From the NCBI GenBank assembly GCA_964636885.1, contig CAZWVA010000024.1:1-35556 (forward strand): DNA of 35,556 bases. Reading direction: 5' to 3'. Made by a program: the position numbers and the translations under genes. Origin of the DNA: CAZWVA01 sp964636885. Its GTDB lineage: Bacteria; Desulfobacterota_D; UBA1144; Nemesobacterales; CSP1-2. Under the pieces are notes generated by a model. The model did no database searches. It was given only the letters and a program-made list of their open reading frames with translations, and was not told the origin of the DNA. Below are positions 15,634 to 24,030 of the stretch, in pieces (position 1 is the stretch's first letter; every line of letters starts with the position of its first letter).

Positions 15634-17650
15634 AAGCCACCACTCCTTGTATGTAGAGTTTTACGGAGGGAGTCACCTCGGCAGTCGAAAGGATGACTAC
15701 GGATGGAATAAACCTCTCTGTGATCTTTCTAAGAAACCTTCTGACCTGAGAGGAACAGAGTATGAGGGGATAGGAACCCCTGAAAGTATCCGCCGTAAAA
15801 GACCTCTCGATGGCACGTACCAACCTACTTACCACATCGGCATCCACCGGACTGCCACCTTCCTTGGCTTCGAGAAGTACCCTCTCGAACCTTGGATCAA
15901 GGGTCATCACGTATAGCGATCCATCCGGGGCCGTATACTGTTTTGTAATCACCCTTGATAGGGCCTGTCTTACAAACTCAGTGAGCAACTCTACGTCTTT
16001 CGTCGAGACCGAATGGTCTATCAGGGTCTCAAGTATGGTGACAGTGTCCTTTATAGGTACCTTCTCCCTTAGCAGGTTCTGGAGGATCCTCTGGACGTTA
16101 CCAAGCGTTAACTGAGACGGGATGAGTTCATCGACGAGTTTCGGATACCTCTTCGATACGCCATCCAGTAGACCCTGAACCTCAGTCCTAGTTAGAAGCT
16201 CCCATGCGTGCCTCTTTATCACCTCAGTAAGATGCGTAGCAATAGCCGTCGGTATATCGACAACCATGTAACCCTTCGTCCTGGCATTCTCCACCCCTCT
16301 TTCATCGATCCAAAAGGCCGGAAGCTCGAAGGCCGGTTCTTTGGTTGGTATCCCATCTATACTCTCGGCCTTATCCGAGGGAACGGCAAGCCAGTAGCCC
16401 ATCATGACCTCCCCGCGCGCTATCTCTACGTCCCTGAGGAGAAGACGGTATTCATGCGGCCTGAGTTGCAGGTTGTCCTTTATGTGTATCGGTGGTATGA
16501 CAAAACCCAACTCGGTCCCGATCTGTTTCCTCATCGACTTTATCCTGCCAAGGAGTTCAGACTCATCGGACTCTACAAGCGGTATAAGACCGTATCCTAT
16601 CTCGAATGTAAGGGGCTCTATCTCTGTAAGGACCTCTATAGATGGGTCTTCAACTATCTTCTCATCCTCTTTCTCCTCCGCCTCTTCTACGGGAGACCTA
16701 GATATAACATAGGCCAATGCCCCTAATGCAACAGAGAAGAGGAAGAAGGAGATATGTGGGAGTCCCGGAACAAGACCGAGGACGAATACCACACCCGAGG
16801 CAGCGGCTAAGGACCTTGGATTTATTAGGACCTGTTTGGTTATCTCGTCTCCAAAGTCCGTAGCTGCTCCGGCACGGCTTACAACGATACCTGCCGCTGT
16901 TGAGACGAGGAGACTCGGCATCTGTGAGACAAGTCCATCCCCTATGGTTAGTACCGTGTACGTTCTCGCCGCTTCGGAGATTGGCATGCCCTTCTGTGCT
17001 GTTCCTATAATGAAACCAACGATTATATTTATCCCCGTTATGATGAGTCCAGCTATAGCGTCCCCCCTTACAAACTTGCTCGCTCCATCCATCGCCCCGT
17101 AGAAATCCGCCTCCTGTGAGATGAGGTCCCGCCTTCTCCTCGCCTCCGCCTCGTTTATAATCCCGGCGTTGAGATCGGCGTCTATTGCCATCTGCTTCCC
17201 AGGCATCGAATCCAGTATGAAACGGGCGGCCACCTCTGCTATCCTCCCAGCACCCTTGGTAATGACGACGAAGTTAATCACTATGAGTATGAGAAATATC
17301 GTAAAACCAACCACATAGTTTCCGCCTACAACGAAGCTACCAAAGGATTTTATCACCCCTCCCGCCGCATCTATCCCCTCACTACCCCTTAGGAGTATGA
17401 GTCTGGTCGATGCTACGTTGAGGGATAGTCTGTAGAGTGTGAGTATGAGAAGTAGAGAGGGAAACACAGAAAAATCGAGTGGTTTTCTTATGTAGACGCT
17501 CGTGAGTAAGACCACTATAGAAATGGATATGGATAAGGAGAGAAAAATATCGAGGAGAAAAGGAGGAATCGGGATTACCATCATCCCGAGGATTATGACG
17601 ATACCGATCGCCACGAGGTTTTCCCTCTTCATATGGAGTAAGTCAGTCAT
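15623..17650 (-). CDS. flhA: FlhA flagellar export gate protein
   Basis: Large inner-membrane component of the flagellar type III export gate, 675 aa. The N-terminal half carries several membrane helices (for example LVAIGIVIILGMMVIPI and VVGFTIFLILIVINFVVI). The FHIPEP family signature is seen in PSLLLILTLYRLSLNVASTR, and the cytoplasmic loop contains GKQMAIDADLNAG. A soluble C-terminal domain from about residue 330 binds the ATPase complex and chaperones. It overlaps flhB by 4 bases and flhF by 11 bases. Confidence 0.97.
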   Translation of the reverse strand: MTDLLHMKRENLVAIGIVIILGMMVIPIPPFLLDIFLSLSISISIVVLLTSVYIRKPLDFSVFPSLLLILTLYRLSLNVASTRLILLRGSEGIDAAGGVIKSFGSFVVGGNYVVGFTIFLILIVINFVVITKGAGRIAEVAARFILDSMPGKQMAIDADLNAGIINEAEARRRRDLISQEADFYGAMDGASKFVRGDAIAGLIITGINIIVGFIIGTAQKGMPISEAARTYTVLTIGDGLVSQMPSLLVSTAAGIVVSRAGAATDFGDEITKQVLINPRSLAAASGVVFVLGLVPGLPHISFFLFSVALGALAYVISRSPVEEAEEKEDEKIVEDPSIEVLTEIEPLTFEIGYGLIPLVESDESELLGRIKSMRKQIGTELGFVIPPIHIKDNLQLRPHEYRLLLRDVEIARGEVMMGYWLAVPSDKAESIDGIPTKEPAFELPAFWIDERGVENARTKGYMVVDIPTAIATHLTEVIKRHAWELLTRTEVQGLLDGVSKRYPKLVDELIPSQLTLGNVQRILQNLLREKVPIKDTVTILETLIDHSVSTKDVELLTEFVRQALSRVITKQYTAPDGSLYVMTLDPRFERVLLEAKEGGSPVDADVVSRLVRAIERSFTADTFRGSYPLILCSSQVRRFLRKITERFIPSVVILSTAEVTPSVKLYIQGVVAYED

Positions 17651-18681
17651 AAATCACCCCTTAGTCTATAGATGTGTGCTAGTATCCTTGCCACAGCTCT
17701 ATAGAGTTCCTCGGGTATGAAAGAGCCTATTTCGAGCTTGTAAAGCGCCCTTGCCAAGGGTTTATCCTCAGAAATGGGGATTCCGTGTTCCCTTGCGATT
17801 TCTTTAATCCTCTCGGCCACGAATCCCGCCCCTTTCGCTATAACCTTAGGAGCGGATGTCTCTTCTCTTCTATACATTAAGGCGACGGCAAGGTGAGTCG
17901 GGTTTGTTATTACAACGGTTGCCTTTGGAACCTCCTGCATCATTCTCTTCCTTGCGAGTTCCCTTTGTAGGCTCCTTACCCTCGACTTGATTAGTGGGTC
18001 CCCCTCGCTTTCTTTCATCTCCTCCTTTAGTTCCTGCCTCGTCATCCTGATCGAGCGCTCAAACCTCCATCTCTCAATGAGGTAATCGACCACGGCAAGG
18101 ACAAGAAAGACGGAGAACATCCAGAAAACCGCCTTCCATACGAACCTTAAGGAGACCTCCTCTATAGTCTTTAAGTCCATGGTAGGTGTGATAGAGACAT
18201 GAGGGATCGCCCTTTTAATCACGTAATAAGACAAAACCCCGCCTATGAGGAATCTTAGGAGGGTCTTTAAAAACTCAAATAGCGCCGATATAGAGAACAC
18301 CCTTTTTAATCCGCTTAAAGGATTAAGCCTTTCAAACTCGAATCCCAAGGGCCTGAGTAGAATCCCTCCCTGAACCGTTCCCGCAAATAAGGCAAATAAG
18401 GATGTAGCCACCCAGAAGGGCGTTAGAATCAACATGAGTTTAGGAAAGGCCAATTTCATCACGGTAAGCGGGTCATTTCCGTACTGGAATCCAAGGAGGT
18501 CTCTAACCAGATCCAATGAGCCATCCATAAACGTTTTTCCGGCAAAATAGAAGACGACAATGGCTCCTCCGCTTGTAACCATAGAGACGAGCTCACGGCT
18601 CCTCGGAATAGAGCCTTTCTCCCTTGCCTTTTCACGTCTTCGCGGAGTAGCCTGTTCCGTTCTCTCTTCAAAATCGGGCAT
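17647..18681 (-). CDS. flhB: FlhB export switch protein
   Basis: Inner-membrane export protein of 344 aa that self-cleaves to switch substrate class after hook completion. N-terminus EERTEQATPRRREKAREKG is typical, membrane helices follow to about residue 205, then a cytoplasmic domain with the autocleavage site Asn260-Pro261-Thr262-His263 (VVITNPTHLAVAL). The C-terminal part ends in PEELYRAVARILAHIYRL. A second gene encoding only this post-cleavage part lies at 34998-35267. It starts 2 bases after fliR ends and overlaps flhA by 4. Confidence 0.97.
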   Translation of the reverse strand: MPDFEERTEQATPRRREKAREKGSIPRSRELVSMVTSGGAIVVFYFAGKTFMDGSLDLVRDLLGFQYGNDPLTVMKLAFPKLMLILTPFWVATSLFALFAGTVQGGILLRPLGFEFERLNPLSGLKRVFSISALFEFLKTLLRFLIGGVLSYYVIKRAIPHVSITPTMDLKTIEEVSLRFVWKAVFWMFSVFLVLAVVDYLIERWRFERSIRMTRQELKEEMKESEGDPLIKSRVRSLQRELARKRMMQEVPKATVVITNPTHLAVALMYRREETSAPKVIAKGAGFVAERIKEIAREHGIPISEDKPLARALYKLEIGSFIPEELYRAVARILAHIYRLRGDL

Positions 18682-18683
18682 CT

Positions 18684-19445
18684 CTAACCCCTTTTGGGAA
18701 TCAAGACCCTAGACATCTCGTCCCTTACCGTATTGAAATAGGCACCGCTCAGGTAGATAAAAACCGATACACCCAAGAGCATCACCAAGAAACCTATAAA
18801 GACGTATATCGGAGAACTGATAAAGAAGACGTTCATCTGCGGGGTCGCTCTGTATATAAAACCGAGGAGGAGGTTCGTTATAACCATAATTGTAAGAACA
18901 GGAGCGCTCAGCTTTATGGCGATAACAAACATCCTTTCCAAGACAGACAACACTTCTTCCATGATACCCATCACGTCAACCCTTCCTCCCTCGGGAAGCC
19001 ATCCATAGCTTCTTACAAATACATAGATGAGGTCATGGTGTGCATCCATAGAGAGGAAAACCAGCATCGCAATGGTTCCATAGAGCATCCCTATATCAGT
19101 AGACTGACCGAACTCTGGGTTAAAGAGACCCGCAACGCTTAAACCCATAGCGGCACTTATGAGTTGGGCCGCTATCTCAACCGCAAAAAACACGAAGCGG
19201 GCGATAAATCCAAGGGCCATTCCAACTACCACCTCACGTATAAGGAGAACCGGTATATCCCCCCTTGAGACCTTAACCTCTATAACGGGTGTAAGCACCA
19301 TAGCCATAGCGATTATAAAACCGACCTTAAACTGGAAGGGCAGGTTCTTGCTGCCAAAGAAGGGGAGCATACCGATAAAGACGCTTGCCCTTAGGAGTAT
19401 AAATAAGAAGCCCAGGATGTATTTTGAAAAAACCCCTATGTCCAT
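18684..19445 (-). CDS. fliR: FliR export gate protein
   Basis: Membrane protein of 254 aa, part of the FliP-FliQ-FliR export pore. About six hydrophobic helices are visible, with conserved LPFFGSKNLPFQFKVGFIIAM, VVVGMALGFIARFVFFAVEIAAQ and LVMLLGVSVFIYLSGAYF. The open frame extends 61 codons further upstream, but that part lies across fliQ and is not FliR-like; the ATG at 19445 overlaps the fliQ TAA by one base (TAATG) and is chosen. Confidence 0.95.
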   Translation of the reverse strand: MDIGVFSKYILGFLFILLRASVFIGMLPFFGSKNLPFQFKVGFIIAMAMVLTPVIEVKVSRGDIPVLLIREVVVGMALGFIARFVFFAVEIAAQLISAAMGLSVAGLFNPEFGQSTDIGMLYGTIAMLVFLSMDAHHDLIYVFVRSYGWLPEGGRVDVMGIMEEVLSVLERMFVIAIKLSAPVLTIMVITNLLLGFIYRATPQMNVFFISSPIYVFIGFLVMLLGVSVFIYLSGAYFNTVRDEMSRVLIPKRG

Positions 19446-19714
19446 TATCTTATGTAAAATGGGATATTTTCTATGATCATCTTTGTGAAGGCCACCATCA
19501 CCCTCACAAGCCAAGGAAAGAGCAAAAAAACGCTTAAGAACACGGCTATTATCTTTGGTACAAATGTAAGAGTGAACTCCTGTATCTGCGTTATGGCCTG
19601 AAAGAGGCTTACTATTAGACCGACGCATAGACTCACGAGTAGTGCTGGCCCTGAGACTAGGAGTATAGTCTTCATAACTTCTTGTGATATATCCCTTACC
19701 ATCTCCACGGTCAT
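19445..19714 (-). CDS. fliQ: FliQ export gate protein
   Basis: Small membrane protein of 89 aa, two hydrophobic helices (about 16-38 and 50-75) with the family core GLIVSLFQAITQIQEFTLTFVPKII. It packs in several copies around FliP/FliR in the export pore. The start is ATG 19714, preceded by AAGGAGCTTCCA and overlapping the fliP stop as ATGA; the 13 codons further upstream are part of fliP in another frame. Confidence 0.95.
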   Translation of the reverse strand: MTVEMVRDISQEVMKTILLVSGPALLVSLCVGLIVSLFQAITQIQEFTLTFVPKIIAVFLSVFLLFPWLVRVMVAFTKMIIENIPFYIR

Positions 19715-20343
19715 TGGAAGCTCCTTACTATTGAACCGACTACGAGATTCCACCCGTCCACGAGAACAAAGAGGAGTACCTTAAAGGGAAGGGATATGAG
19801 GACAGGGGGAAGCATCATCATACCGAGAGAGAGTAGTACGCTCGATACGACTATGTCTATTATGAGAAAGGGCAGGAAAAGGAGAAAACCTATTTCGAAA
19901 GCCGTCCTCAGTTCGCTTATCGCGAATGCGGGCACAACCACCCTGAGGGATAACTCATCGGGACTCGATGGTGGCCTCTCCTTTCCCAGGTTAAGGAAGA
20001 GGGCTATGTCCTTTTCCCTGGTCTGTTTGAGCATAAACGCCTTAACTGGGCTTTCCGACCTTTTAAACGCCTCCTCGATCGTTATCTGCCTGTCCATATA
20101 GGGCCTTATCGCCTCTTTCATTATTACATCTACGGTCGGAGACATGACGTAAAGGGTCACGAATAAAGCGAGCCCTATGATTACTGGGTTTGGCGGTATC
20201 TGTTGCCCACCGATTGCCTGGCGGAGGAAGGAGAAGACAACCACAAGCCGTGTGAAAGAGGTAAACATGACAAGCACGGCCGGAAGGAAAGACAGGAATC
20301 CTATGATAAGGAAGGCCTGTATGACTGGGTCACTTATCTGCAT
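19711..20343 (-). CDS. fliP: FliP export gate protein, no signal peptide
   Basis: Core pore protein of the flagellar export gate, 210 aa. Characteristic segments are LVMFTSFTRLVVVFSFLRQAIGGQQIPPN, FMLKQTREKDIALF, SELRTAFEIGFLLFLPFLIIDIVVSSVL and GMMMLPPVLISLPFKVLLFVLVDGW. The start is fixed: an in-frame TAA sits directly before the ATG, and AGAGGGG provides the SD. The protein therefore lacks the cleavable signal peptide of E. coli FliP (245 aa). It overlaps fliO by 14 bases and fliQ by 4. Confidence 0.96.
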   Translation of the reverse strand: MQISDPVIQAFLIIGFLSFLPAVLVMFTSFTRLVVVFSFLRQAIGGQQIPPNPVIIGLALFVTLYVMSPTVDVIMKEAIRPYMDRQITIEEAFKRSESPVKAFMLKQTREKDIALFLNLGKERPPSSPDELSLRVVVPAFAISELRTAFEIGFLLFLPFLIIDIVVSSVLLSLGMMMLPPVLISLPFKVLLFVLVDGWNLVVGSIVRSFQ

Positions 20344-20656
20344 TTAGAAGCCCCTCTTTAATGGTTCTTAAAGCGCTTACCCTCTCGGCTATGTCCCTGA
20401 CCGTTTCGGACTCAATCTCGCTTTCGTTTAGTGTCTTTAGTAACCGGATGTCAGTTGACGTAATCCCAAGAACCAGGAGTTCCCTGCCGATTTTAATAAC
20501 TGAAATCCCCTTTTTCATCCCCAGGGATTGATAGGCCAGAATCTTTATGAGTTCCACACCCTTACCCCGTCTCCTCTTAAGTGAGATCCCGATAGCGAGG
20601 ATGAGTCCCAGAACCACCCCTAGAGCCAGTATCACCTTGATGTATATACCGATCAT
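20330..20656 (-). CDS. fliO: FliO-like flagellar assembly protein
   Basis: Small protein of 108 aa with one N-terminal membrane helix (about 5-25), a basic stretch (KRRRGK) and a short soluble domain (IKILAYQSLGMKKGISVIKIGRELLVLGIT) of FliO type. FliO helps FliP assemble in the membrane. Identification rests on this domain plus position between fliN and fliP; sequence conservation in the family is low. It overlaps fliN by 4 bases and fliP by 14. Confidence 0.88.
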   Translation of the reverse strand: MIGIYIKVILALGVVLGLILAIGISLKRRRGKGVELIKILAYQSLGMKKGISVIKIGRELLVLGITSTDIRLLKTLNESEIESETVRDIAERVSALRTIKEGLLNADK

Positions 20657-20991
20657 TTAAGCTGCTTTATCCTCTCTACAGGCGTTATGATATCCGTGAC
20701 CCTTATCCCCAACTTTTCATTTACGAGCACAACCTCGCCCCTTGCCACGAGTCTATTGCTCACCAGTATCTCCATGGGCTCACCCGCCAACTTGTCGAGT
20801 TCGATGACAGAACCCTGACCGATCTGCAGGAGGTCTCTTACAAGCATCTTCGTTCTTCCAAGCTCCACGGTGAGCACAAGAGGTATATCGAGAAGAAACT
20901 CTATTCCCCTTCTACCACCGTTTTCTCCCGTCTCCGGTCTCAGCTCCTCGAATTTTGTTCCTTCAACAACGCTTACGCTTTTATCGTCCAT
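20653..20991 (-). CDS. fliN: FliN flagellar motor switch protein
   Basis: C-ring component of 112 aa. After a polar N-terminal stretch of about 30 residues comes a SpoA domain: FLLDIPLVLTVELGRTKMLVRDLL, IGQGSVIELDKLAGEPMEILV and a closing VNEKLGIRVTDI. It forms the base of the switch with FliM. There is no CheC-like phosphatase domain, so it is not a FliY; CheY-P removal is supplied by CheZ here. It follows fliM after 10 bases and overlaps fliO by 4. Confidence 0.96.
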   Translation of the reverse strand: MDDKSVSVVEGTKFEELRPETGENGGRRGIEFLLDIPLVLTVELGRTKMLVRDLLQIGQGSVIELDKLAGEPMEILVSNRLVARGEVVLVNEKLGIRVTDIITPVERIKQLK

Positions 20992-21001
20992 CGTATGCCC
21001 C

Positions 21002-21970
21002 CTAAAGGATCTTTGTTATTTTTATCGCCTGATTACCCCTGCTATAACCCGAAACCCCTTTAAACTTTGGAACGCCTTCAACCTCGACGATAACCTCCTC
21101 TTCTACGGACCTGTCTAGGCTAATGACACTGCCGACTTCAAGGTTTAGGAGTTCCTCCAAAGTGAGTTCAAGGTCTTCCAGTTTAACCGCAACCTCTACA
21201 TAGGAATCCATGAGTATCTCCTCCAATCTGCCAACCCACCTCTGATCGGTCACAGACATCTCGCTCTGAATGCCGGAGTAGAGCCTCTCCTTCACCGGTT
21301 CGATTAACGCATATGGAATACAGATAAAAACCCTTCCCTTAAAGTCCTCGATCTCTACATGAACCTCTACCTTAATCACTATCTCGCTCGGAGTAACGAT
21401 GGTTATAAAGTGAGGGTTCATCTCCGAAGAAACGTATTCGACACCGAGGGGCGCTATGTTCTCCCATGCCGTGACAAGGTCCTCTAAGGCCGCTTTAACG
21501 AGCTTTTTGATCACCCTCTGTTCTATAACCGTAAAAGACCTACCTTCGGGCTTAAACCAGGAGGCGGTTTTACCGCCGAAGAAAAACTCAACCAGAGTGA
21601 ATATGAGAGGCGCCTCAAACACCAATAGGGCGTATCCTTTAAACGGACTCTCTATCTTAAAGATATTGATACTGGAAGGAAAGGGAACTATCTTCATAAA
21701 CTCGCTAAACTTCATGAGCTCCGTACTGTGGACGCTAACGTCGACGAATCTCATAATAAAACCCGATATCGAGTTTCTGAGGAACCTCGCAAACCTATCG
21801 TTTGCTATATCGAGGCCCGGCATCCTGCCACGTATGATCCTTTCCTGGTTCGTAATGTCGTAGGGCCTAACCCCTCCTACCCCTTCATCCGGAGTTTCGG
21901 TCTCTACCTCACCGGCCTCAACCGCTCTTAGCAGTAGATCCACTTCGTCCTGAGACAGTATGTCGCTCAT
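21002..21970 (-). CDS. fliM: FliM flagellar motor switch protein
   Basis: C-ring protein of 322 aa that binds CheY-P and passes the signal to FliG. The N-terminal CheY-binding peptide is visible (LSQDEVDLLLRAV). A CheC-like middle domain follows (RPYDITNQERIIRGRMPGL, FKGYALLVFEAPLIFTLVEFFFGG) and a C-terminal SpoA domain (LTLEELLNLEVGSVISLDR). It overlaps fliL by 4 bases. The CheY at 9813 is the likely ligand. Confidence 0.97.
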   Translation of the reverse strand: MSDILSQDEVDLLLRAVEAGEVETETPDEGVGGVRPYDITNQERIIRGRMPGLDIANDRFARFLRNSISGFIMRFVDVSVHSTELMKFSEFMKIVPFPSSINIFKIESPFKGYALLVFEAPLIFTLVEFFFGGKTASWFKPEGRSFTVIEQRVIKKLVKAALEDLVTAWENIAPLGVEYVSSEMNPHFITIVTPSEIVIKVEVHVEIEDFKGRVFICIPYALIEPVKERLYSGIQSEMSVTDQRWVGRLEEILMDSYVEVAVKLEDLELTLEELLNLEVGSVISLDRSVEEEVIVEVEGVPKFKGVSGYSRGNQAIKITKIL

Positions 21971-22446
21971 TGCATTACAAACTCGGTAAAATAGAGGTTG
22001 CTGAAAACCCCGTTTCCCATAACCCGATTCGCCCTTAAGAGTATCTCGTCCTTAAGCTGGAGTTTCCCCTCCGGTGTAGATATGGATTCCACGGACTTAC
22101 TGCTTATAAAGGTGATAATCGCATCCCGCAGTTGAGGGGTTTTATCGCTTACCATATGCCCATAGGAGGAATCCGTCAGTTCAAACTGTACGGATAACTT
22201 GAGAAACCTTCCACCCGCTAGATTAAGGACAAGTGGTTCAATGGCAAAAAGAACGGCCTTCTTCTCCGTTTCTTTTTTCTCCTCCGATCCGTGCTTGGGA
22301 CTAAAAAACCTGGTATAGCCCATAAAGCCTCCCCCGCCTATGATGAGTAGAACCGTAAACGCGATGATAAGCGATTTCACCCTTCCCCTTTTCTTCGTGC
22401 CTACCTGGGCTTCCTTGGGTTTGGATTCTTCTTTTTCGTTATCCAT
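21967..22446 (-). CDS. fliL: FliL flagellar basal body-associated protein
   Basis: Protein of 159 aa with a lysine-rich cytosolic start, one membrane helix (about 27-46, LIIAFTVLLIIGGGGFMGY) and a periplasmic domain (FAIEPLVLNLAGGRFLKLSVQFELT, then RDAIITFISSKSVESI) of FliL type. FliL associates with stator units near the motor and supports torque. It is the first gene of the long minus-strand run, with AAGGAAGTGA upstream of the ATG and a sigma-54-like promoter about 55-70 bases upstream. Confidence 0.95.
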   Translation of the reverse strand: MDNEKEESKPKEAQVGTKKRGRVKSLIIAFTVLLIIGGGGFMGYTRFFSPKHGSEEKKETEKKAVLFAIEPLVLNLAGGRFLKLSVQFELTDSSYGHMVSDKTPQLRDAIITFISSKSVESISTPEGKLQLKDEILLRANRVMGNGVFSNLYFTEFVMQ

Positions 22447-22501
22447 GTTCTATCACTTCCTTAAATGGAGAAACCGATGTTTCAATCTCACGTCTACACA
22501 T

Positions 22502-22516
22502 GCACTCATCATGCCA
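22502..22516 (-). promoter_or_regulatory. Probable sigma-54 promoter for the fliL-flhG operon
   Basis: Minus strand reads TGGCAT, 5 bases, GTGC, A. GG and GC are 12 bases apart and only one base of each element departs from TGGCAC/TTGC. Transcription would start near 22490, about 44 bases before the fliL ATG. The FleQ-type boxes centred 63 and 97 bases upstream of that start are well placed as activator sites. Confidence 0.72.
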
Positions 22517-22546
22517 AACAAAAGACCATAAGAAACGAGTGGTGTC

Positions 22547-22560
22547 GTCGAAACGTTGAC
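22547..22560. promoter_or_regulatory. FleQ-type palindrome, box 1
   Basis: Reads GTCGA-AACG-TTGAC, one mismatch from the palindrome GTCAA-N4-TTGAC. It lies 33 bases (about three helical turns) from box 2 in the divergent region. The outer GTC/GAC and length of 14 match the known Pseudomonas FleQ box (GTCaNTAAAtTGAC). Confidence 0.65.
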
Positions 22561-22579
22561 GATATTCACGGATTGAGAC

Positions 22580-22593
22580 GTCAACGTATTGAC
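22580..22593. promoter_or_regulatory. FleQ-type palindrome, box 2, overlapping a -35 element
   Basis: Reads GTCAA-CGTA-TTGAC, a perfect palindrome. Its right half is also the TTGACA -35 of the promoter for the FleQ-like gene, so a bound regulator should block that promoter while serving as an upstream activator site for the leftward sigma-54 promoter. Confidence 0.7.
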
Positions 22594-22617
22594 ATTTTTA
22601 AAAATGGTCATTATAGA
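22589..22617 (+). promoter_or_regulatory. Sigma-70 type promoter for the FleQ-like regulator
   Basis: TTGACA (22589-22594), a 17-base spacer, then TATAGA (22612-22617). The -35 is consensus and the -10 matches 4 of 6. The predicted first transcribed base is about 22624, the A of the chosen ATG, and no SD exists before that ATG, so the message may be leaderless. Confidence 0.65.
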
Positions 22618-22623
22618 TTTAGC

Positions 22624-24030
22624 ATGCCAAAGATCCTTATCATAGAAGACGACAAGGCCATAGCAGAGGTTCTCCGCCTTTTCTTAGAGAGCCAGGGTAT
22701 TGAGGTCACACTAGTCCATAGCGGAGATAGGGGACTTGCATTAGTGAAGGAGGAGAGGTTCGATCTGGTATTAACCGACATCGTCATGCCTTGCGGTATA
22801 AGTGGAATGGATATCTTAAGAGAGGTATCGGGATCGAAGAGGGATATCCCGGTAATAATAATCACGGGGTTTGCAACAGTGGAAACGGCGGTTGAGGCTA
22901 TGAAACTCGGGGCCTTTGACTACATCACCAAACCCTTTAACTCCGATGAACTCCTCCTCACTATAAAAAGGGCCATAAGCATGAGAGAGCTTAAAGAAGA
23001 GAACGTCATGCTGAGGAAACAGCTAAAAAGGGAATACAGCTTCAACGGGCTTATAGGGATCTCACCCACAATGCAAAGGGTATATGAGATGATAGAGAAG
23101 GTAGCAGACACCGACTGTACGATTCTCATTACAGGTGAGAGTGGAACAGGAAAGGAGGTGATCGCAAAGACCATCCATTACAATAGCTCACGCTCCCAGA
23201 AGCCCTTTATCCCTCTAAACTGTGCCGCCATCCCTACCAGCCTTCTTGAGTCAGAGCTCTTCGGATACGAAAAGGGGGCTTTTACCGGAGCGATAAACAC
23301 GAGGATCGGTCGTTTTGAGCTCGCAAATAACGGAACCTTATTCCTCGACGAGATAGGAGACCTGGACCCCTCCTTACAGGCGAAGCTACTTCGGGTCATT
23401 CAGGAAAAGGAATTCGAGAGGGTTGGAGGGATTAAGACGATCAAGGTGGATACGAGGATAATAGCAGCGACAAATAGGAACCTGGAGGAACTGGTAAGAC
23501 AGGAAAGATTCAGAGAAGACCTCTATTACAGGTTAAACGTAGTACAACTACATCTTCCCCCGTTAAGAGAGCGCCGTGAAGATATACCGCTTCTTCTCGA
23601 TCATTTCGTAAACGAGTTCTCCACAAAGATGAAAAGGGAGCCCCTCAGGTTCTCCGAAGAGGTGATGGAGTGTTTCCTGAGTTACAACTGGCCTGGCAAC
23701 GTAAGGGAATTAAAAAACCTATTAGAGGGACTTATGGTACTCGCCAAAGACAGGGTAATTAAACTAGAAGACCTACCAGAGAGGTTCTTTAACTCATCTA
23801 ATAACCAGGGCATCATGCTCAACCACAATCGGCAGGCCATTGACATCCCCGATGAAGGAATAGACCTTGAAAAGACCCTCTATCACACAGAAAAAACCCT
23901 CATCCTTAAAGCCCTTAAGAAAGCTGGAGGAACAAAGAGCAAAGCCGCAAAGCTTCTAGGAATAAAGAGGACAACACTCATAGAAAAACTAAAAAGAATA
24001 GGAATCGAGTCCGAATCCGCCGATGGTTAG
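22624..24030 (+). CDS. FleQ/FlrA-like sigma-54 activator with receiver domain
   Basis: Enhancer-binding regulator of 468 aa. Receiver (1 to about 120) with Asp9, Asp10, phosphoacceptor Asp52, Thr81 and Lys103; AAA+ domain with Walker A GESGTGKE (171-178), GAFTGA sigma-54 contact loop (218-223) and DEIGDL; a C-terminal helix-turn-helix GTKSKAAKLLGIKRTTLIEKLKRIGI whose recognition helix resembles that of FleQ (RRTTLxEK). FleQ and FlrA usually have a degenerate N-terminal receiver; here all key residues remain. The frame opens at 22465, but that extension is not protein-like; ATG 22624 starts the receiver exactly. No kinase gene is adjacent. It likely heads the cascade, acting on the GTCAA-N4-TTGAC boxes and on its own promoter. 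The DNA target is inferred. Confidence 0.9.
   Translation: MPKILIIEDDKAIAEVLRLFLESQGIEVTLVHSGDRGLALVKEERFDLVLTDIVMPCGISGMDILREVSGSKRDIPVIIITGFATVETAVEAMKLGAFDYITKPFNSDELLLTIKRAISMRELKEENVMLRKQLKREYSFNGLIGISPTMQRVYEMIEKVADTDCTILITGESGTGKEVIAKTIHYNSSRSQKPFIPLNCAAIPTSLLESELFGYEKGAFTGAINTRIGRFELANNGTLFLDEIGDLDPSLQAKLLRVIQEKEFERVGGIKTIKVDTRIIAATNRNLEELVRQERFREDLYYRLNVVQLHLPPLRERREDIPLLLDHFVNEFSTKMKREPLRFSEEVMECFLSYNWPGNVRELKNLLEGLMVLAKDRVIKLEDLPERFFNSSNNQGIMLNHNRQAIDIPDEGIDLEKTLYHTEKTLILKALKKAGGTKSKAAKLLGIKRTTLIEKLKRIGIESESADG

Noticed and set aside
16208..16726. 172-codon plus-strand frame opposite flhA
   Set aside because: Lies within the soluble domain of FlhA, low complexity, no promoter or SD; flhA is certain.
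19446..19628. 61-codon upstream extension of fliR
   Set aside because: Runs through fliQ in another frame, is not FliR-like, and the ATG at 19445 has the TAATG coupling seen elsewhere.
22465..22623. Upstream in-frame extension of the FleQ-like gene
   Set aside because: Sequence is not domain-like, would run through both palindromes and the promoter, and the receiver begins exactly at ATG 22624.
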